This document shows, piece after piece, positions 44,585 through 55,898 of a stretch of 64,000 nt of DNA. Positions within the stretch are counted from its first letter, which is position 1. Every line of letters begins with the position of its first letter. Where the stretch lies: assembly GCA_000149265.1 (NCBI GenBank), contig CH003412.1, forward strand, positions 925,040-989,039, written 5' to 3'. Under the pieces are notes generated by a model. That model saw nothing but the letters and a program-made list of their open reading frames with translations, was not told the origin of the DNA and ran no database searches. The position numbers were made by a program, and so were the translations under genes. The DNA is from Ciona savignyi (lineage: Eukaryota; Chordata; Ascidiacea; Phlebobranchia; Cionidae).

Positions 44585-45417
44585 CTGATGCAAATTGGAA
44601 ATTATAAAACTGTTTCAATTATAATTTCAATTAAAATGCTAATATTTGATACGTGACACAACAATCACACATGACGTAGGAAAACGTGGCAGTAGGGAAA
44701 TTATCATCAGTCTGTGATTCAAACGGAGAGACTTCATCAATTTTGCAAAAGTATGTTTGAAATATTTGTTGCAGCTGATCAACAAAATGGTTACGTTAGT
44801 GCGAACGGACGTCACTCTCAATCAATAACGGACAAATCATAGGGGGATACGGCATGCGTCTCAATAACTTATATAATACGTTATTCAGCAATGAATCATA
44901 TATTTGGGTAAGATGTCTGTTTGTTATATACTACATTTGTTCTTTTCCTATATTTTAATTTATTCATCTACAACTTTCTTTACAATTTAAAATAAATAAT
45001 ACTAATCAGCCCCGAAATTTCGGCTGTTAAACAATAATCGGCGCTGAAAATTCAGAAAAACGACGATTGTACTTCCACATCCAAATATACCAAAAGTCAA
45101 TCCTTTACTCAATATTTTTTTGGTTAAAAAAACATTAATAGGCGTACATATTTACCTGACTTAACATTTTTTTTGACTGAGCTGTGATTAAACATTACGT
45201 ATGGAACATTTTCAAAATCTATAGAATTATATTTTTATCATTGTACCAGGCAACATAACCGTACATTAATACAGACACACAACCGTATTACTTTGTAGAG
45301 TCAACCTTGTGTTGATCACAATTTTTACCACATAACGTGCCAAATATATAAATAAATTGTCTTTGTGACCATCATCGGATCGAAATTGAACCCAGATAAA
45401 AAAGCACTGTCGTTAAG

Positions 45418-45516
45418 TGGCTGCATGGTCGAATGGTTAATAATAAATATAACAACTATTCAAAAATAGTTTTGGTGACGATTCCTCTAGGAGTTCAAAA
45501 CCCAGCTCGGTAAAAA
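45418..45516 (+). repeat. SINE family 1 copy shared by both units (unit B)
   Basis: The counterpart of 40762-40876, with B-box-like GGAGTTCAAAACCCAGC and CTCGGTAAAAA tail. Confidence 0.6.
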
Positions 45517-46528
45517 CACCAAACGGTTTACGCGACAGATTGATTCTAAATCCTATAATGCGAGTTCGCATTTAACATGGTTAGAATTAAAATGAAAAAT
45601 CACGAAGACCGCGAAAGATAGCAAAATGACAAGTCTTTTTAAAAAAAATTACAGGTCTGGCTAAATTGGTGTCGATGCATGCTAAAGGTTGATACCGTGA
45701 GAATTTTTTCGCATGAAAATGTTGTATTTTACTACAAACAAACTTTTTTATACGAATTACTTTAAAAAGATGTTTTCCCTAAAATATGGAACTTAGCAAG
45801 CTATGACAACATTTTCAAAATAATGTAGAAGTACTGATGTATGCCACTTCGGCTACAGCACCCTCTTTTTGGAGTGAACTGAAATACTAAAGGCTTACTT
45901 TATACACCAAATTTTGAAGAGTTTTGGGTCAGATCCAATCTTTAATTTTAAATTGTAAAAAAATATAAAAATTCCTGTGGTAGATATTAGAGTGACAGCC
46001 TTTTATGTGAGGTCAGTTTGCATTGGAAAAACCGGTAGAATATTTGGTTAAACGCCTCCTTCTCTAAATCCTAATTATTACTTTAATTTCTTTTTGGTTC
46101 TTGCATGTCGTATCCGCCTATAGGTTATATCAGTTATTGGGGCGCATGTAATACTATGAAACGTTAATCAAAATTATCCAGATGCATTTAGAACACCTTA
46201 CAACACCTAGTTTGATTGTTGCAAATGTTCGTTTTAAATTTTTTACGTTTATTCATCTATCTATCAGAAACACAAACTTATTTCAAAATGTTATAATTAT
46301 TTCAAAATGTTATAATTGATACCATGTGTCGTTTTCAATTTAAAATGTTATTTAATGTAATGCCCGGAAAAAATATAGCAACTTCCGAAACTTTCGCACT
46401 ATTGATAATGCTCATTGAGTCATTTTGGTTAGATCTGTGTTTGGATCAAGTTAAATAAAATGAAAGCACGCTGCGTCGTTTGGTAGTCAATCAAAAGTAG
46501 AAAAACAAACAGTTTTTTAGGGAGATAT

Positions 46529-46534
46529 TTTATT
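46529..46534 (-). terminator. Poly(A) signal, peptide gene copy B
   Basis: AATAAA on the minus strand 123 nt past the stop, at the position equivalent to copy A. Confidence 0.5.
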
Positions 46535-46656
46535 CTGGTTTTATCACAACATTGGTTTGGTCAAAATGGAAAACAAAATCTTTAGCTGCGTGATATGGTA
46601 TGTCCTGAAAATTGAATGAATAATTTCAGAAGGTTAAATTAAACTCGATGTTTCCA

Positions 46657-47394
46657 TTATTCCTGAGAATCGGCAATCTTCTGGAAAACTTCTTCCATCG
46701 CTGAATCGTCAGCAGATTTAGCTGCAAAATAGTTTGGTCAGTTGTGTCAAGTCATTTTTTGAAAACATTATTTGTATTTCTACAAAACACAATTATTATA
46801 ACGAATTTATTAAGTAGTATTAATCTCACAGACTTATTACTTACAACCACTATTGGATTGCAACGTTTTTTTTTAATCAAGTGACTGGATGCGTACCAGA
46901 CAACAACAAACCGAAATGTAGTCGTAGATGGGAAAACGCAAGGGGTATTATCACACGGGCCATCGTCAGATGACCCCGCGCCCACCCTCGGGTTACTGGG
47001 CTCTTACAGCATTTGGTTTATTACCGATGAAATTCTCTAGTTTTAGCAGCACATTAACTAATTCACCGGATTTGGGGTATTCCCACTAAGTGCTTTACAC
47101 AAGGATGCAACCGTCTAGTCAGCGGGTGCTTTAGAGAGCTGCCTTCAGAACGTTGGTACCGATTTGAGGTTCGACTTTTAAATAAAGGTACTTACTTGAT
47201 TGCGATGACTCGTCCCAAGTTCGCCTCCTTTAAACAAATGAAACATTTAGTATAAAAACACATGGGTCAACATGAACAAGGTGGAAAGTTATATATATTC
47301 ACCTGAAGCACCAATACCTTCTGCGACGTCCACCCTCCACCTCGGTGAGCGCTAACAGAGCGATTATCAGAAGAGCAACTGCTACTTTGTTCAT
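46657..47394 (-). CDS. Secreted cationic peptide precursor, copy B (62 aa)
   Basis: Coding exons on minus: 47303-47394, 47196-47227, 46657-46721. Exons 1 and 2 of the coding part (signal peptide and basic core GRRRRYWCFRRRTW) are identical to copy A. The last exon differs by one substitution (Asn to Lys) and one extra Ala codon (TKSADDSAM versus TNSDDSAM), so the frame is preserved. Promoter, non-coding first exon (donor at 47454) and poly(A) signal are all kept. Both copies therefore look expressed and under constraint. Family assignment is open, as for copy A. Confidence 0.8.
46915..47178 (-). mobile_element. SINE family 2 copy in peptide gene intron (unit B)
   Basis: The counterpart of 42205-42475, in the same place and orientation, so it was inserted before the duplication. 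Confidence 0.6.
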
Positions 47395-47504
47395 CTGTGA
47401 AGATCAAAACTTCATTATTACAAAAACAAACAGCAAAACAACAATCGAATTACCTTGGTACTTTAACTTGACTGTATATTTCCATAAATCGGCAGTAATG
47501 CTGG

Positions 47505-47512
47505 TATATATA
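47505..47512 (-). promoter_or_regulatory. TATA box of peptide gene copy B
   Basis: The same TATATATA context as in unit A, with the same downstream non-coding exon and donor (exon end 47454). Confidence 0.65.
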
Positions 47513-47523
47513 GCCACAACCCA

Positions 47524-47627
47524 GGATGCTATTCAGCACGATCGCTCACGAAGACAGAACTTCGTCGAAAACAACTTTCGGGTTGGTTCCTGTTATCGTG
47601 GTGGCGGCGGATGATTGCTTCCCAACT
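47524..47627. repeat. Promoter arm of an inverted repeat, unit B (left)
   Basis: Matches 48294-48394 in inverted orientation almost base for base, more closely than the arms in unit A. Confidence 0.8.
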
Positions 47628-48014
47628 ACGACACGAAGATGGAAATAATACATCGTTCCATCCGCATCTTGGTGCTCGTGATGCCGTTGTAACTTCGGTC
47701 AAAGCATATTTAATTATCAAAACTTGGCACTGGTCGGTTAAGTCCTCGGGCACGGCACTTTGTAAAAGCCTCGATTCAGTGGCGGTTTAAATTTGTGGTA
47801 GATTTTTTCCGGGGCAAAATGAAAATATTTAGATCTTTACTTTAGTTTACCCCAATAATCTGCTCCAGGCAACGTACTTGTCCAAGGACACATAGCCGAC
47901 GCAGCTGGTTTATTCGACTTACACACTTGTCGGCTGCCTGCAGACAGTGGAAGCTCTTTATTATTCACCCATGAGATAAACCGCCTAGAATCCTAGAGCC
48001 AATAGGTTGGTGTA

Positions 48015-48125
48015 CGGTCGTGTGGCAATAGACTGGGTGTAATGGTTAGCGCGACCAATATATACAACGAATTCTTCACAAAAAAACTGTCGTAGTGACG
48101 ACCCCATTATGGTTCCTGGTGGAAA
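48015..48125 (+). repeat. SINE family 1 remnant between promoter arms (unit B)
   Basis: The counterpart of 43435-43555 (GTCGTGTGGCAATAGACTGG, GCGACCAATATATAC). Confidence 0.5.
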
Positions 48126-48293
48126 ATTACTGTGCGTTTTTGTTAGAGGCTCAAAAAACGACGAAGCGTTTTTGTTATGATGTTTGAAATGTCTGAGCGT
48201 AAGCTCAAAAGAGTTCCATTCCAAACAGAGGGAAAAGTCTTCCTCATCAACACGAGATGTTTGCAACAAGGTGTCAGTTTCATCGCGTGATAA

Positions 48294-48394
48294 TTTGGGA
48301 AGCAATCATCCGCCGCCACCACGATAACAGGAACCAACCCGAAAGTTGTTTTCGACGAAGTTCTGTCTTCGTGAGCGATCGCGCTGAATAGCAT
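48294..48394. repeat. Promoter arm of an inverted repeat, unit B (right)
   Basis: The reverse complement of 47524-47627; the spacer is about 665 bp and includes a SINE remnant. Confidence 0.8.
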
Positions 48395-48894
48395 CCCTGC
48401 ATCCAACAGTTCTCTGCACGACCTGTCAATCACGGACGGTCTTTCCCATCGCGTTCCACGCCGTTGTAGACTGCATATTGTGACGCATAGAGTGGTTTAA
48501 ATCGATAAAAAATGGAAATTTGTTTTCGCGAATTGTCTCTTGAAAAAGCAACATACCCGGTACTCGCGGTATAACGCTCGTTACTTATTACACAAGACGT
48601 AATTAAGATGACGTAACAAAGGCTTACCGATGTGACCTCAGAATTAAAACTTAAATACACAATAGATAGGAAAGAAGCAAAATAAAAAAAACGAATCGTA
48701 TCGGAAAACCATTATGACAGAATAATTGTTGCAAAATTTTACGAAAAACAAATAAAAAAGTTTCTATCATGAATTTCATAATTTTACAAATAAAGAGAAG
48801 ATTAAGAGTAACGTAATCAAATGTAAATGATGAAACAATGTAACCAGTCGGAAGTTAGTTTTTTAGGCGAAACCCTATATGAAGTCTGTGCTCT

Positions 48895-48995
48895 TTGGTT
48901 GGTCGTTTTCTATGATAGGCTCGTAGCTAAGACCGTTTTTGTGTATTTAAGTCGGTATATGTGTCGGCCGTATTAACCAATCGACCAAACCACCG
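48895..48995 (-). repeat. SINE family 1 copy (unit B)
   Basis: TGATAGGCTCGTAGCTAAGACCG, TATGTGTCGGCCGTATTAACC. It is a diverged counterpart of 44340-44436. Confidence 0.55.
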
Positions 48996-49005
48996 TAAAT
49001 GATTT

Positions 49006-49120
49006 TTTACCGGGCTCAGTTTTAATCCCAAGATGAGCTCGTCACTCGGTCCGTTTTTTTTATATATGGAATTGGTATATGATTCGGTCGCGTTAACCGT
49101 ACGGCTACACGACCGTTCTT
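49006..49120 (-). mobile_element. SINE family 1, full copy, unit B only
   Basis: About 115 bp flanked by the 13-bp duplication CCGTAAATGATTT (48993-49005 and 49121-49133). It is absent from unit A at the matching place (near 44437-44450). On the minus strand: tRNA-like head (GTAGCCGTACGGTTAACGCG), central GGACCGAGTGACGAGCTC, B-box-like GGGATTAAAACTGAGCCC and an A-rich tail. Confidence 0.85.
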
Positions 49121-49171
49121 CCGTAAATGATTTCATCAACTTTAATTTTTCTTAAGCGCTTTAGCGACAGC

Positions 49172-49264
49172 TTACGGCCTAACGACGCTAATTAAATCGA
49201 CCCATTGGTTGATGTTGGCTTGTTTGGCTGCTAGCACCAACTGCATATGGGTTTCCCCGTTCAT
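49172..49264 (-). pseudogene. Exon-like frame, unit B (30 codons plus stop)
   Basis: The counterpart of 44489-44584 after an acceptor-like ATCATCAG; it begins MNGETHMQLVLAAKQANINQ and ends ISVVRP. The frame is preserved despite many amino-acid changes. Confidence 0.35.
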
Positions 49265-50049
49265 CTGATGATATTATAAAACTGATTTCAACTAAAACGC
49301 TAATATTTGATGTGACACAACAATCACACATGACGTAGGAAAACGTGACAGTAGGGAAAAGATACTTTGCATCAATTTTGCAAAATTATCTTTTTTCAAA
49401 AAAGATTTGTTTGTAGCAGCTGATCAACAAAATGGTTACGTTGGTGTGAAATGACGTCACCCACAATGACGTCAATAACGGACATATCATAGGGGGATAC
49501 GGCATGCGTTTCAATAACTTACATAAGACGTAATTCAGCAATGAATCATATATTTGGGTAAGATGTCTGTTTGTTATAGAGTATACATTTGTTCTTTTCT
49601 CATATTTCGATTTATTCATGCACAGCTTTATTTACAATTTAAAGTGAATAATATTTATTAGCCCCGAAATGTCGGCTGTTAAACAATAATCGGCGCTAAA
49701 AATTCACAAAATGACGATGGTGCTTAATTACTGTTTGGTCTGAAGAGAAGTTTCCTGCCACAATTCACCCAAATTTTGCCATTGAATATCAAAGCCATAT
49801 TAGCTTACTCATCTAGAAAGTTCAAATGAACGAATAAAGCTAAACTTTAAGAGATGATAGCTAACATGTATTATTTGATGTGAAATAGTGGCGCAAATGG
49901 TATTTTCAATACTGATGTGTAATTACTTGCAACCATTATCAGGCTACGCTTTCGAGACACCAGTTTGCATTTGATAACATTTTAACCATTGGAAAGTGTA
50001 GTGTATTTAAAATACTTCTTAACATATGTTTAGGAAAGTATGGTTCCTT

Positions 50050-50105
50050 ATCTGGTATATTTTGGACTAATCTGGTATATTGGGAGATATCTGGTATATT
50101 TTAGA
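50050..50105 (+). repeat. Three-copy short tandem repeat
   Basis: ATCTGGTATATT occurs three times at about 20-bp spacing, with different short linkers. Confidence 0.6.
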
Positions 50106-52417
50106 CATGGTGTATATAATTTGTTTCTGATTTTTTTATTTTTTTTTCTGTGATTATGGGGCGTTAAAGAATCGTTAAAGGGACTGGTTTATGTAGGGTA
50201 GAGTATTGAAGCATTTTTCCGGAAAACGCAACTGCATCTTTTTCTTTGTTTTAAATTATATATCGAATTATGTTGGATTTAGCCTAAGCGTGTTCGACCA
50301 TAGGATTCTTATCATAACCCACCCTGAAGAACAACAAACGAGTTACTCAGACAAATTGCAAAACGTTGATTTAGGTGGTTAGTACTTATACCACACATAG
50401 ACTTATATTTGGTTGATTGACAAAATAATATTTAAGGTTGATATTTTCAATGTGCAATTAAAAAGGAATATTTGTGTCAGATTTTTATACATTTACAACC
50501 GTTTAGCTAATTTCCTATATAAAAACTATGCCGGCTATCATTTTTTTAATATTACGTCGAATTTTGTAGTGACTGTAAGGTGTTCCGTTGGGGTATTTAC
50601 CCAAATTCAGATAAACGCACATCTAGTCAATAACAATTCTAATACTTTCAACCGGATTCCAATAGTTCAAATACCTGTGACACACTAAAGAAAAATTTTC
50701 CAACAAAAATATCGTCGCAGCCAATGCCGAATAAGATGAATTTTTAATTCTTGGTTTTAAATTTACTGTAAAAGATACTTAAATCCTCAAATCTTCTTTA
50801 AATTCATTAGAGTTTTAAGCGAATTAGACATCTTCTAAAGAATGTCCGGAAATGTATGTTGCAATCATTATTCAGGGAATAATCTTAATTTATATAAAGG
50901 ATATTTACCGAGATAACTGTCTATTTTCTTGTATTTAAAACATTATTGTTTAACGGACCAACTTTCCATAAACCGTTATCTGAATTAAAAATTTTTGTCA
51001 AGTAGGCAACTGTGCTCGAAAGACGCTATTTCCTGGAAAAAATAATTTGGTTTTTCATGTAGAATTCCCATAAACTCATTTTCCAAAATGTCGATTTTTG
51101 CATATCGATATAGTGTTATCTAACAATTCATGTTATTTCAACCACTAAAATGTTTGTAGAAGATGGCAGTGCGACATAACATGTCTGTTACAATCAAGAT
51201 TCTGAGACAAATTCTTATAGTATTTTCCTATAGTTATTTTTTTCTTTCTTCTCAATAGTACAAAAGTGGCACTAACATTTTACCAAATCTGATCAAAATT
51301 GCAGCAGCTGTTCAAGCGCTATACTATTTTTTTTGTTTGTTTTTTTGTCCGTTTGTTTTTTTAACGTTCCAGGATAATTCCCCTAGATTTATTACCCAAA
51401 ATTTTGGTTTCTACATATCTATACCATGTTGTCTAATAAATGAAAGTTTCATTGCGATTACATTCCCCCCTCCTGGTAGATTTTGGGGCGAAATCATGTT
51501 TGTCATAATCATGATTCACGAACAAATCTTCATGCTTAGGGCAGTCCACCATAGATGTCGCACCTGAGCAACTATGCGTTCGTCATTTTAAACTGGATTG
51601 TTGCAGCGAGACAGCATGGGCCGTGAAAAAAGACATGATGAAATCGTTTTAAACAATTCCATTTAAGGTGCGTGATAAAAATGTAGTTATGCAAAGTTTG
51701 TGTATATGCTGACATTCGAACCCTTTACCGTTTAAGGACCTTTCAGATTGTTGTTTACATATCAGCAACAGTATATAGGCAGTCTAATTGGTATTTAAAA
51801 ATAAACTCAAAAAAACAAATATTCACATTCTTTTTTAAATGGTAGAATTTTAATAATTTTGTAAATATTGAGTGTGGTTCTCTGGGGTAACTTTTTTCCG
51901 ACCAACTAATCCGGCAACACCCACCAGTTTGCAGAACGCGACTAAATTTGGAAGAAAATGAGCTGCATGGCAATATTCCGCGAGGTCGTCCAAATGTTTT
52001 CATGTTTTCTCGTCATGTGACAAACCCCTTTGTTGCGTGACAAACACTCGGGACGCACCAATGAAAGACAATCGTAGTTCGACCCAACAATCAACACATG
52101 TGTTCAGGCGTGCATTTAAGCGTAACCTAACCGCCACCCCTGTTTAGGCCCCATTTAAAAGTTAGAGATAAACTTAACCGCCTATCCGAATATGTCGAGT
52201 GGAACTCACTCAAACCAAGCGAACTCACAAAGCTGTATACACAAGCAGATACTCTTACACGGGTAATTAAATTAATAAAACTGTTTCATGTACTAGAGAA
52301 CTCGTCATTTATTATACGGCGATTAGTTCTCTCGCTTGGGCACAATAGAATACGCTTAGCATACCAGTCTAATAGAAACCAGGCACTAATCATCCGTTCA
52401 CTCGTACCGACGTCGCC

Positions 52418-52432
52418 ATTGTTCGGAACAAT
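52418..52432. promoter_or_regulatory. Inverted SOX-type site ATTGTTCGGAACAAT
   Basis: Two SOX half-sites (ATTGTT and AACAAT) face each other across CGG, and the left one extends to CCATTGTT (52416-52423). It lies about 745 bp upstream of the SoxB2 start codon, so auto-regulation is possible (inference). Confidence 0.35.
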
Positions 52433-53175
52433 CGCGTCTTCCGTGCCTTTGTATCGCGGTTGAATGGTGAGCATGAAGCGTTGTGGAAATGGTGCCCGGA
52501 GTGAGAAAGGCGGTCCTGAAAATTAGAAAAACGGACGGAAGACAAAAATAATGGCCAGTTTCACTGCGACCCGCTGCACGCGATATGAGCCATTGTTAGT
52601 GTATATAGCAGGGCGAAAGCGCAAGAATGTCAGGTACATCGTGTTGATGTACAAAGATATGCGCTGTAGTGTTAAATATTCATTGTTGCTATTGTGCATA
52701 TGTAAGCTTAAAACAGATATATTTTAATTGTTTACCTCGGTTTAAATTATAAGAAGTTTTATCTCAGATGGTATCACCTCGACTTTTAAAGGAAAACAAG
52801 TTTATTTATTTTCGTTCAATAAAACAGAGCTAGCCTTCCGGAGAAGGTGTAGTCCAAATAGTTTACAGTTATAAGCCGCTGGTGTGTAAGCATTGAACCC
52901 GCTCTTGTTAGGTTAAGGTTAAACAAAACAGGAACAAGAAAAATAATTTAATTTTTTTCCAGAAGCCTGTCTCACATTAAAGATTAAAACTTCGACTGGC
53001 ATATTGTTGCTTCACTGTGTTGAACAATTCTTTCTAATTCTGTATTCTGACTCGTTCTTCGACGACTCATCACCAAATACGTCACCACTGTATTATACAT
53101 ACAAGACGAACTAACCGACGTCATCACTTTTTGACGTCATTGCAAAGATTCAACTTCTAACAACTCCTGTCAATC

Positions 53176-54693
53176 ATGGAAAGTCCCGATATTCAAAGGG
53201 AAACACCAAGCCCGATGTCGCCATCGGAGGAAATGGCGATGAAATCTGGCATCGACGCGGGTCACGTCAAACGACCAATGAACGCTTTCATGGTATGGTC
53301 ACGTGGACAACGACGAAAAATGGCCCAAGAAAATCCGAAAATGCACAACTCCGAAATCTCAAAGGTGGGTAATAGATGCGATATTTGCAATGCTTATATC
53401 ATTTAAAGTAAATAGCCAAACTATAACTTCTTATATACTAATAAGTATTATGTCGATTAAAATAATGTGATTGTTTAAAACGCAACGTTTCTTATAGCGG
53501 CTCGGTGCTTCGTGGAAACTACTGACCGAGTGCGAGAAGCGACCCTTCATTGACGAAGCCAAGCGACTTCGAGCTCTTCACATGAAGGAGCATCCCGATT
53601 ACAAGTACCGACCGAGAAGGAAGCCGAAATCGCTCATCAAACCGAAGGATCGTTTCGCGTTTTCCCTCTTTCCAAGTTCTGGGATGAACTCGCCCACGCA
53701 TGAGCAGTCACCGGTTTCGCTCGCTATGCAACAAGCCGCAGGTAAGCTTTCGTGAGAACCTTATTACGGTAGTGCGAGGTACGAAATATATGTCCAAGTA
53801 CGTTGGTATAGTACCGTAAAAATTTTGTATTAAAAATATATTTTTAGTTTAGTCTGATCAAACTTTATTCCTTTATTAAGCTGCTGCCCATCTTAACATC
53901 GACCCTATAGTTGTGGAAAAGGCCCGAGCTGCAGCGGCCGCCGCGTTTTACTCCTCGTCTCCATCTTTAACGACGACTTCATTTCCAAGTCTGAACCACC
54001 TCTCTATGACATCACAGTCAAGCGCGGTTAGTCTCGCAGCAGCCATCACCCAGAGCAGACTTGCAGCTGTTGCAGCGGCTCGAGAATTGGGTTCACCCAA
54101 CTCGATATATTCGCCAACCAACGGTCTATATTCGCCACCGATCACCACAGGTAAGGAAACACGATATGGTATTTGTTTACTTTAGTCTATGATAGTATAA
54201 AACACATTTATCATGATTTAAAAAACTACCACAAGGTTAATTGAACAGAAATTGTATAGCCATGACTACTGCTGACACGAACATTACAGCATTATTTATC
54301 TGCAACTATCATCTTAGTAAATAAAGGAATTATTTAGCTTGGTTTTGAGTTTATGATATAAATTCGTCCTAAAAATAATCGCATGATTTTGTGTATTGTA
54401 GCTGTTATAATGATGTCATATTGGTTATAGGTGCTTCCCGATGTGGCTCATTCGTCCCATCACCACCGTCTCCCGGCACGGCGGCCATGGCTGCAGCAGT
54501 GATGAACAGCGCGTACGCAATGACCCCATCTGCGACTGGCGCATGGTCCCCATCCCTGCCCAGTCCCACCATGCAGATGCAGAACCCTTTCGCTTACATC
54601 CTCGTGCCGGGCATCGGTCCCTCCGCCTTCCCTGGTAGTCCACTTAAGAGCGGACTCGACTACTTTTCGCCGTTGCCTCTGCCGGCTATGTAA
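53176..54693 (+). CDS. SoxB2 (Sox14/Sox21-type) HMG-box transcription factor, 4 exons
   Basis: Exons 53176-53364, 53498-53741, 53881-54150, 54431-54693; phases 0, 1, 1; 321 aa. The HMG box spans about residues 31-109 ([20 protein letters not shown].., RLGASWKLL.., [13 protein letters not shown]) and matches group B Sox proteins, which bind ACAAT-type sites in the minor groove. [16 protein letters not shown], the [12 protein letters not shown] segment and the C-terminal AYILVPG point to the B2 subgroup (Sox14/Sox21), a repressor class acting in neural and ectodermal patterning. RGQRRK in the box is more B1-like, so the B1/B2 call is not absolute. An intron cuts the HMG box after Lys63 (EISK|RLGA). 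The middle is Ala/Ser-rich. The start gives a short Pro/Ser-rich leader before the box. Confidence 0.93.
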
Positions 54694-55604
54694 TCCTGCC
54701 GAATTTCACCGGAGAAGCCGGAAAACCACTCAAGTTCCCAGTCGACCGCGTGCATCTGACGGTGGCAAGGCGAATCCTGTGGCGCAGAGAAGACTGTCTG
54801 TGTTCATATCATAAGTTTCCAATTTTGCACTTTGTGTAAACAGCGGTGTGTATAACCCTTTGCTACGATCCCAATCTTCTGGGCTACTCGACTCGTATAC
54901 TAACAATCGCGGTACGATATTGCTCGTTGTGACATCACAAGGGTAACTTTTAATGACGCGCGGTTCGAGGTCAAGTGCTTGAGATTTTATTGAAGGCGCG
55001 TGGCAATGTCGACCTTTAAGAATATATTAGAAATCGACAAAATACAGAGGACGGTTGCCAAAGCACTGCTTGGTATCCCTTTGTGTCGGTTACATGACAG
55101 CTATGCTTCAAGAGCATTCATATTTTAAATTTGAGTCGTGATTGCCTGCCGAAATGAATTTCAATCGCGAGACCATCGAACCGCCTTTTCGTATTACTGT
55201 GTCCTTGACAAGGCGGTTTTCGCTGATCTCTTTTTGGTGGGTGTGATTTTATTACTGCTTCAATCTTGTTCATATTTCAGTGTTTATTTTCTATTTGCCA
55301 TTCCTCGCTATTTGCAAGTCGGCTTTTACTTCCAAGTCGGTATTTGCTCGAACAATGTCGCATAAATAAGCGGATTAGTTACTGCATAACCCGAATTTGT
55401 ATTAACACATAACTTGTTAGCATTAGCAAATTCCAATTGAGTTTATTGCGTATTGTGATCAACAACTAAAATCTACTTACTGATCGGAAAAGTCGCCGGT
55501 GGTATAATCGCTATCGCTGTAGACCTTCCTGGCTGGCAAAGGTTACTGTTTGTTATGTGCATCGACCACACCTAAATGCGGTCACTTCGCTTGCACGAAC
55601 GTAT

Positions 55605-55898
55605 TCACGCGGAGGCCGCTCTTAATTCAATTACCGCCTGGCTCTGAACTTCGCCGTTCCGCACCGCCGCTTCTGCAAACATCTTGGCACATTTTTCAGC
55701 TTCACTCAGCTCGTAAACATTATCGTTGGCCGTTTGCCAATATTCCATGGCGTTCGCGCATTTTTACTTTCGACGGTTTTGCACCAAAAAAACATGAGTG
55801 GCTGGTGGGATGCCTGTGTGGATTTGCGAGCTAATCCGCGATTTCGCTTCGCCTTCCACCGCCTGATACGCAATTTCGTATTCGCGCTTAAGCGCCAT
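55605..55898 (-). other. GC-rich open stretch with one in-frame stop
   Basis: From an ATG at 55898 the minus strand gives 44 codons (MALKREYEIAYQAVEGEAKS..), one TAA, then 52 codons in the same frame (..ELSEAEKCAKMFAEAAVRNG..) to a TGA at 55605. Composition is helical and charged, with GCG/GAA/GGC codons unlike the neighbouring genes. I do not recognise it. It could be a decayed gene, foreign DNA or chance in CpG-rich sequence. Confidence 0.25.

Larger units (their letters stand above)
40510..45080. repeat. Tandem duplication unit A
   Basis: About 4.6 kb that realigns, in the same order and orientation, with 45115-49725. Left-edge markers are CATTAATA..CCTGAC.TAACATTTT; right-edge markers are GGCTGTTAAACAATAATCGG. 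It contains the peptide gene (41954-42810), its promoter, inverted promoter arms, SINEs and an exon-like frame (44489-44584). Divergence from unit B is uneven: low around the peptide gene exons 1-3 and promoter, higher at the edges. Confidence 0.9.
45115..49725. repeat. Tandem duplication unit B
   Basis: The second copy, directly after unit A. It lacks the SINE present at 42488-42597 and has its own SINE at 49006-49120, so the copies have evolved separately since duplication. The peptide gene at 46657-47394 is intact. Confidence 0.9.
49726..53175. other. Upstream non-coding region of SoxB2
   Basis: About 3.4 kb, AT-rich in its first two thirds, with no supportable gene. It holds a short tandem array of TCTGGTATATT (50050-50105), an inverted SOX-type site at 52418-52432, a CCATTGTT at 52590-52597 and a TATATA at 52602. 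The last 1 kb likely contains the SoxB2 promoter and 5' UTR. Confidence 0.5.

Noticed and set aside
52286..52474. 62-codon minus-strand frame upstream of SoxB2
   Set aside because: A second minus-strand frame is open across much of it too, and it covers the paired SOX motifs; more likely regulatory DNA.
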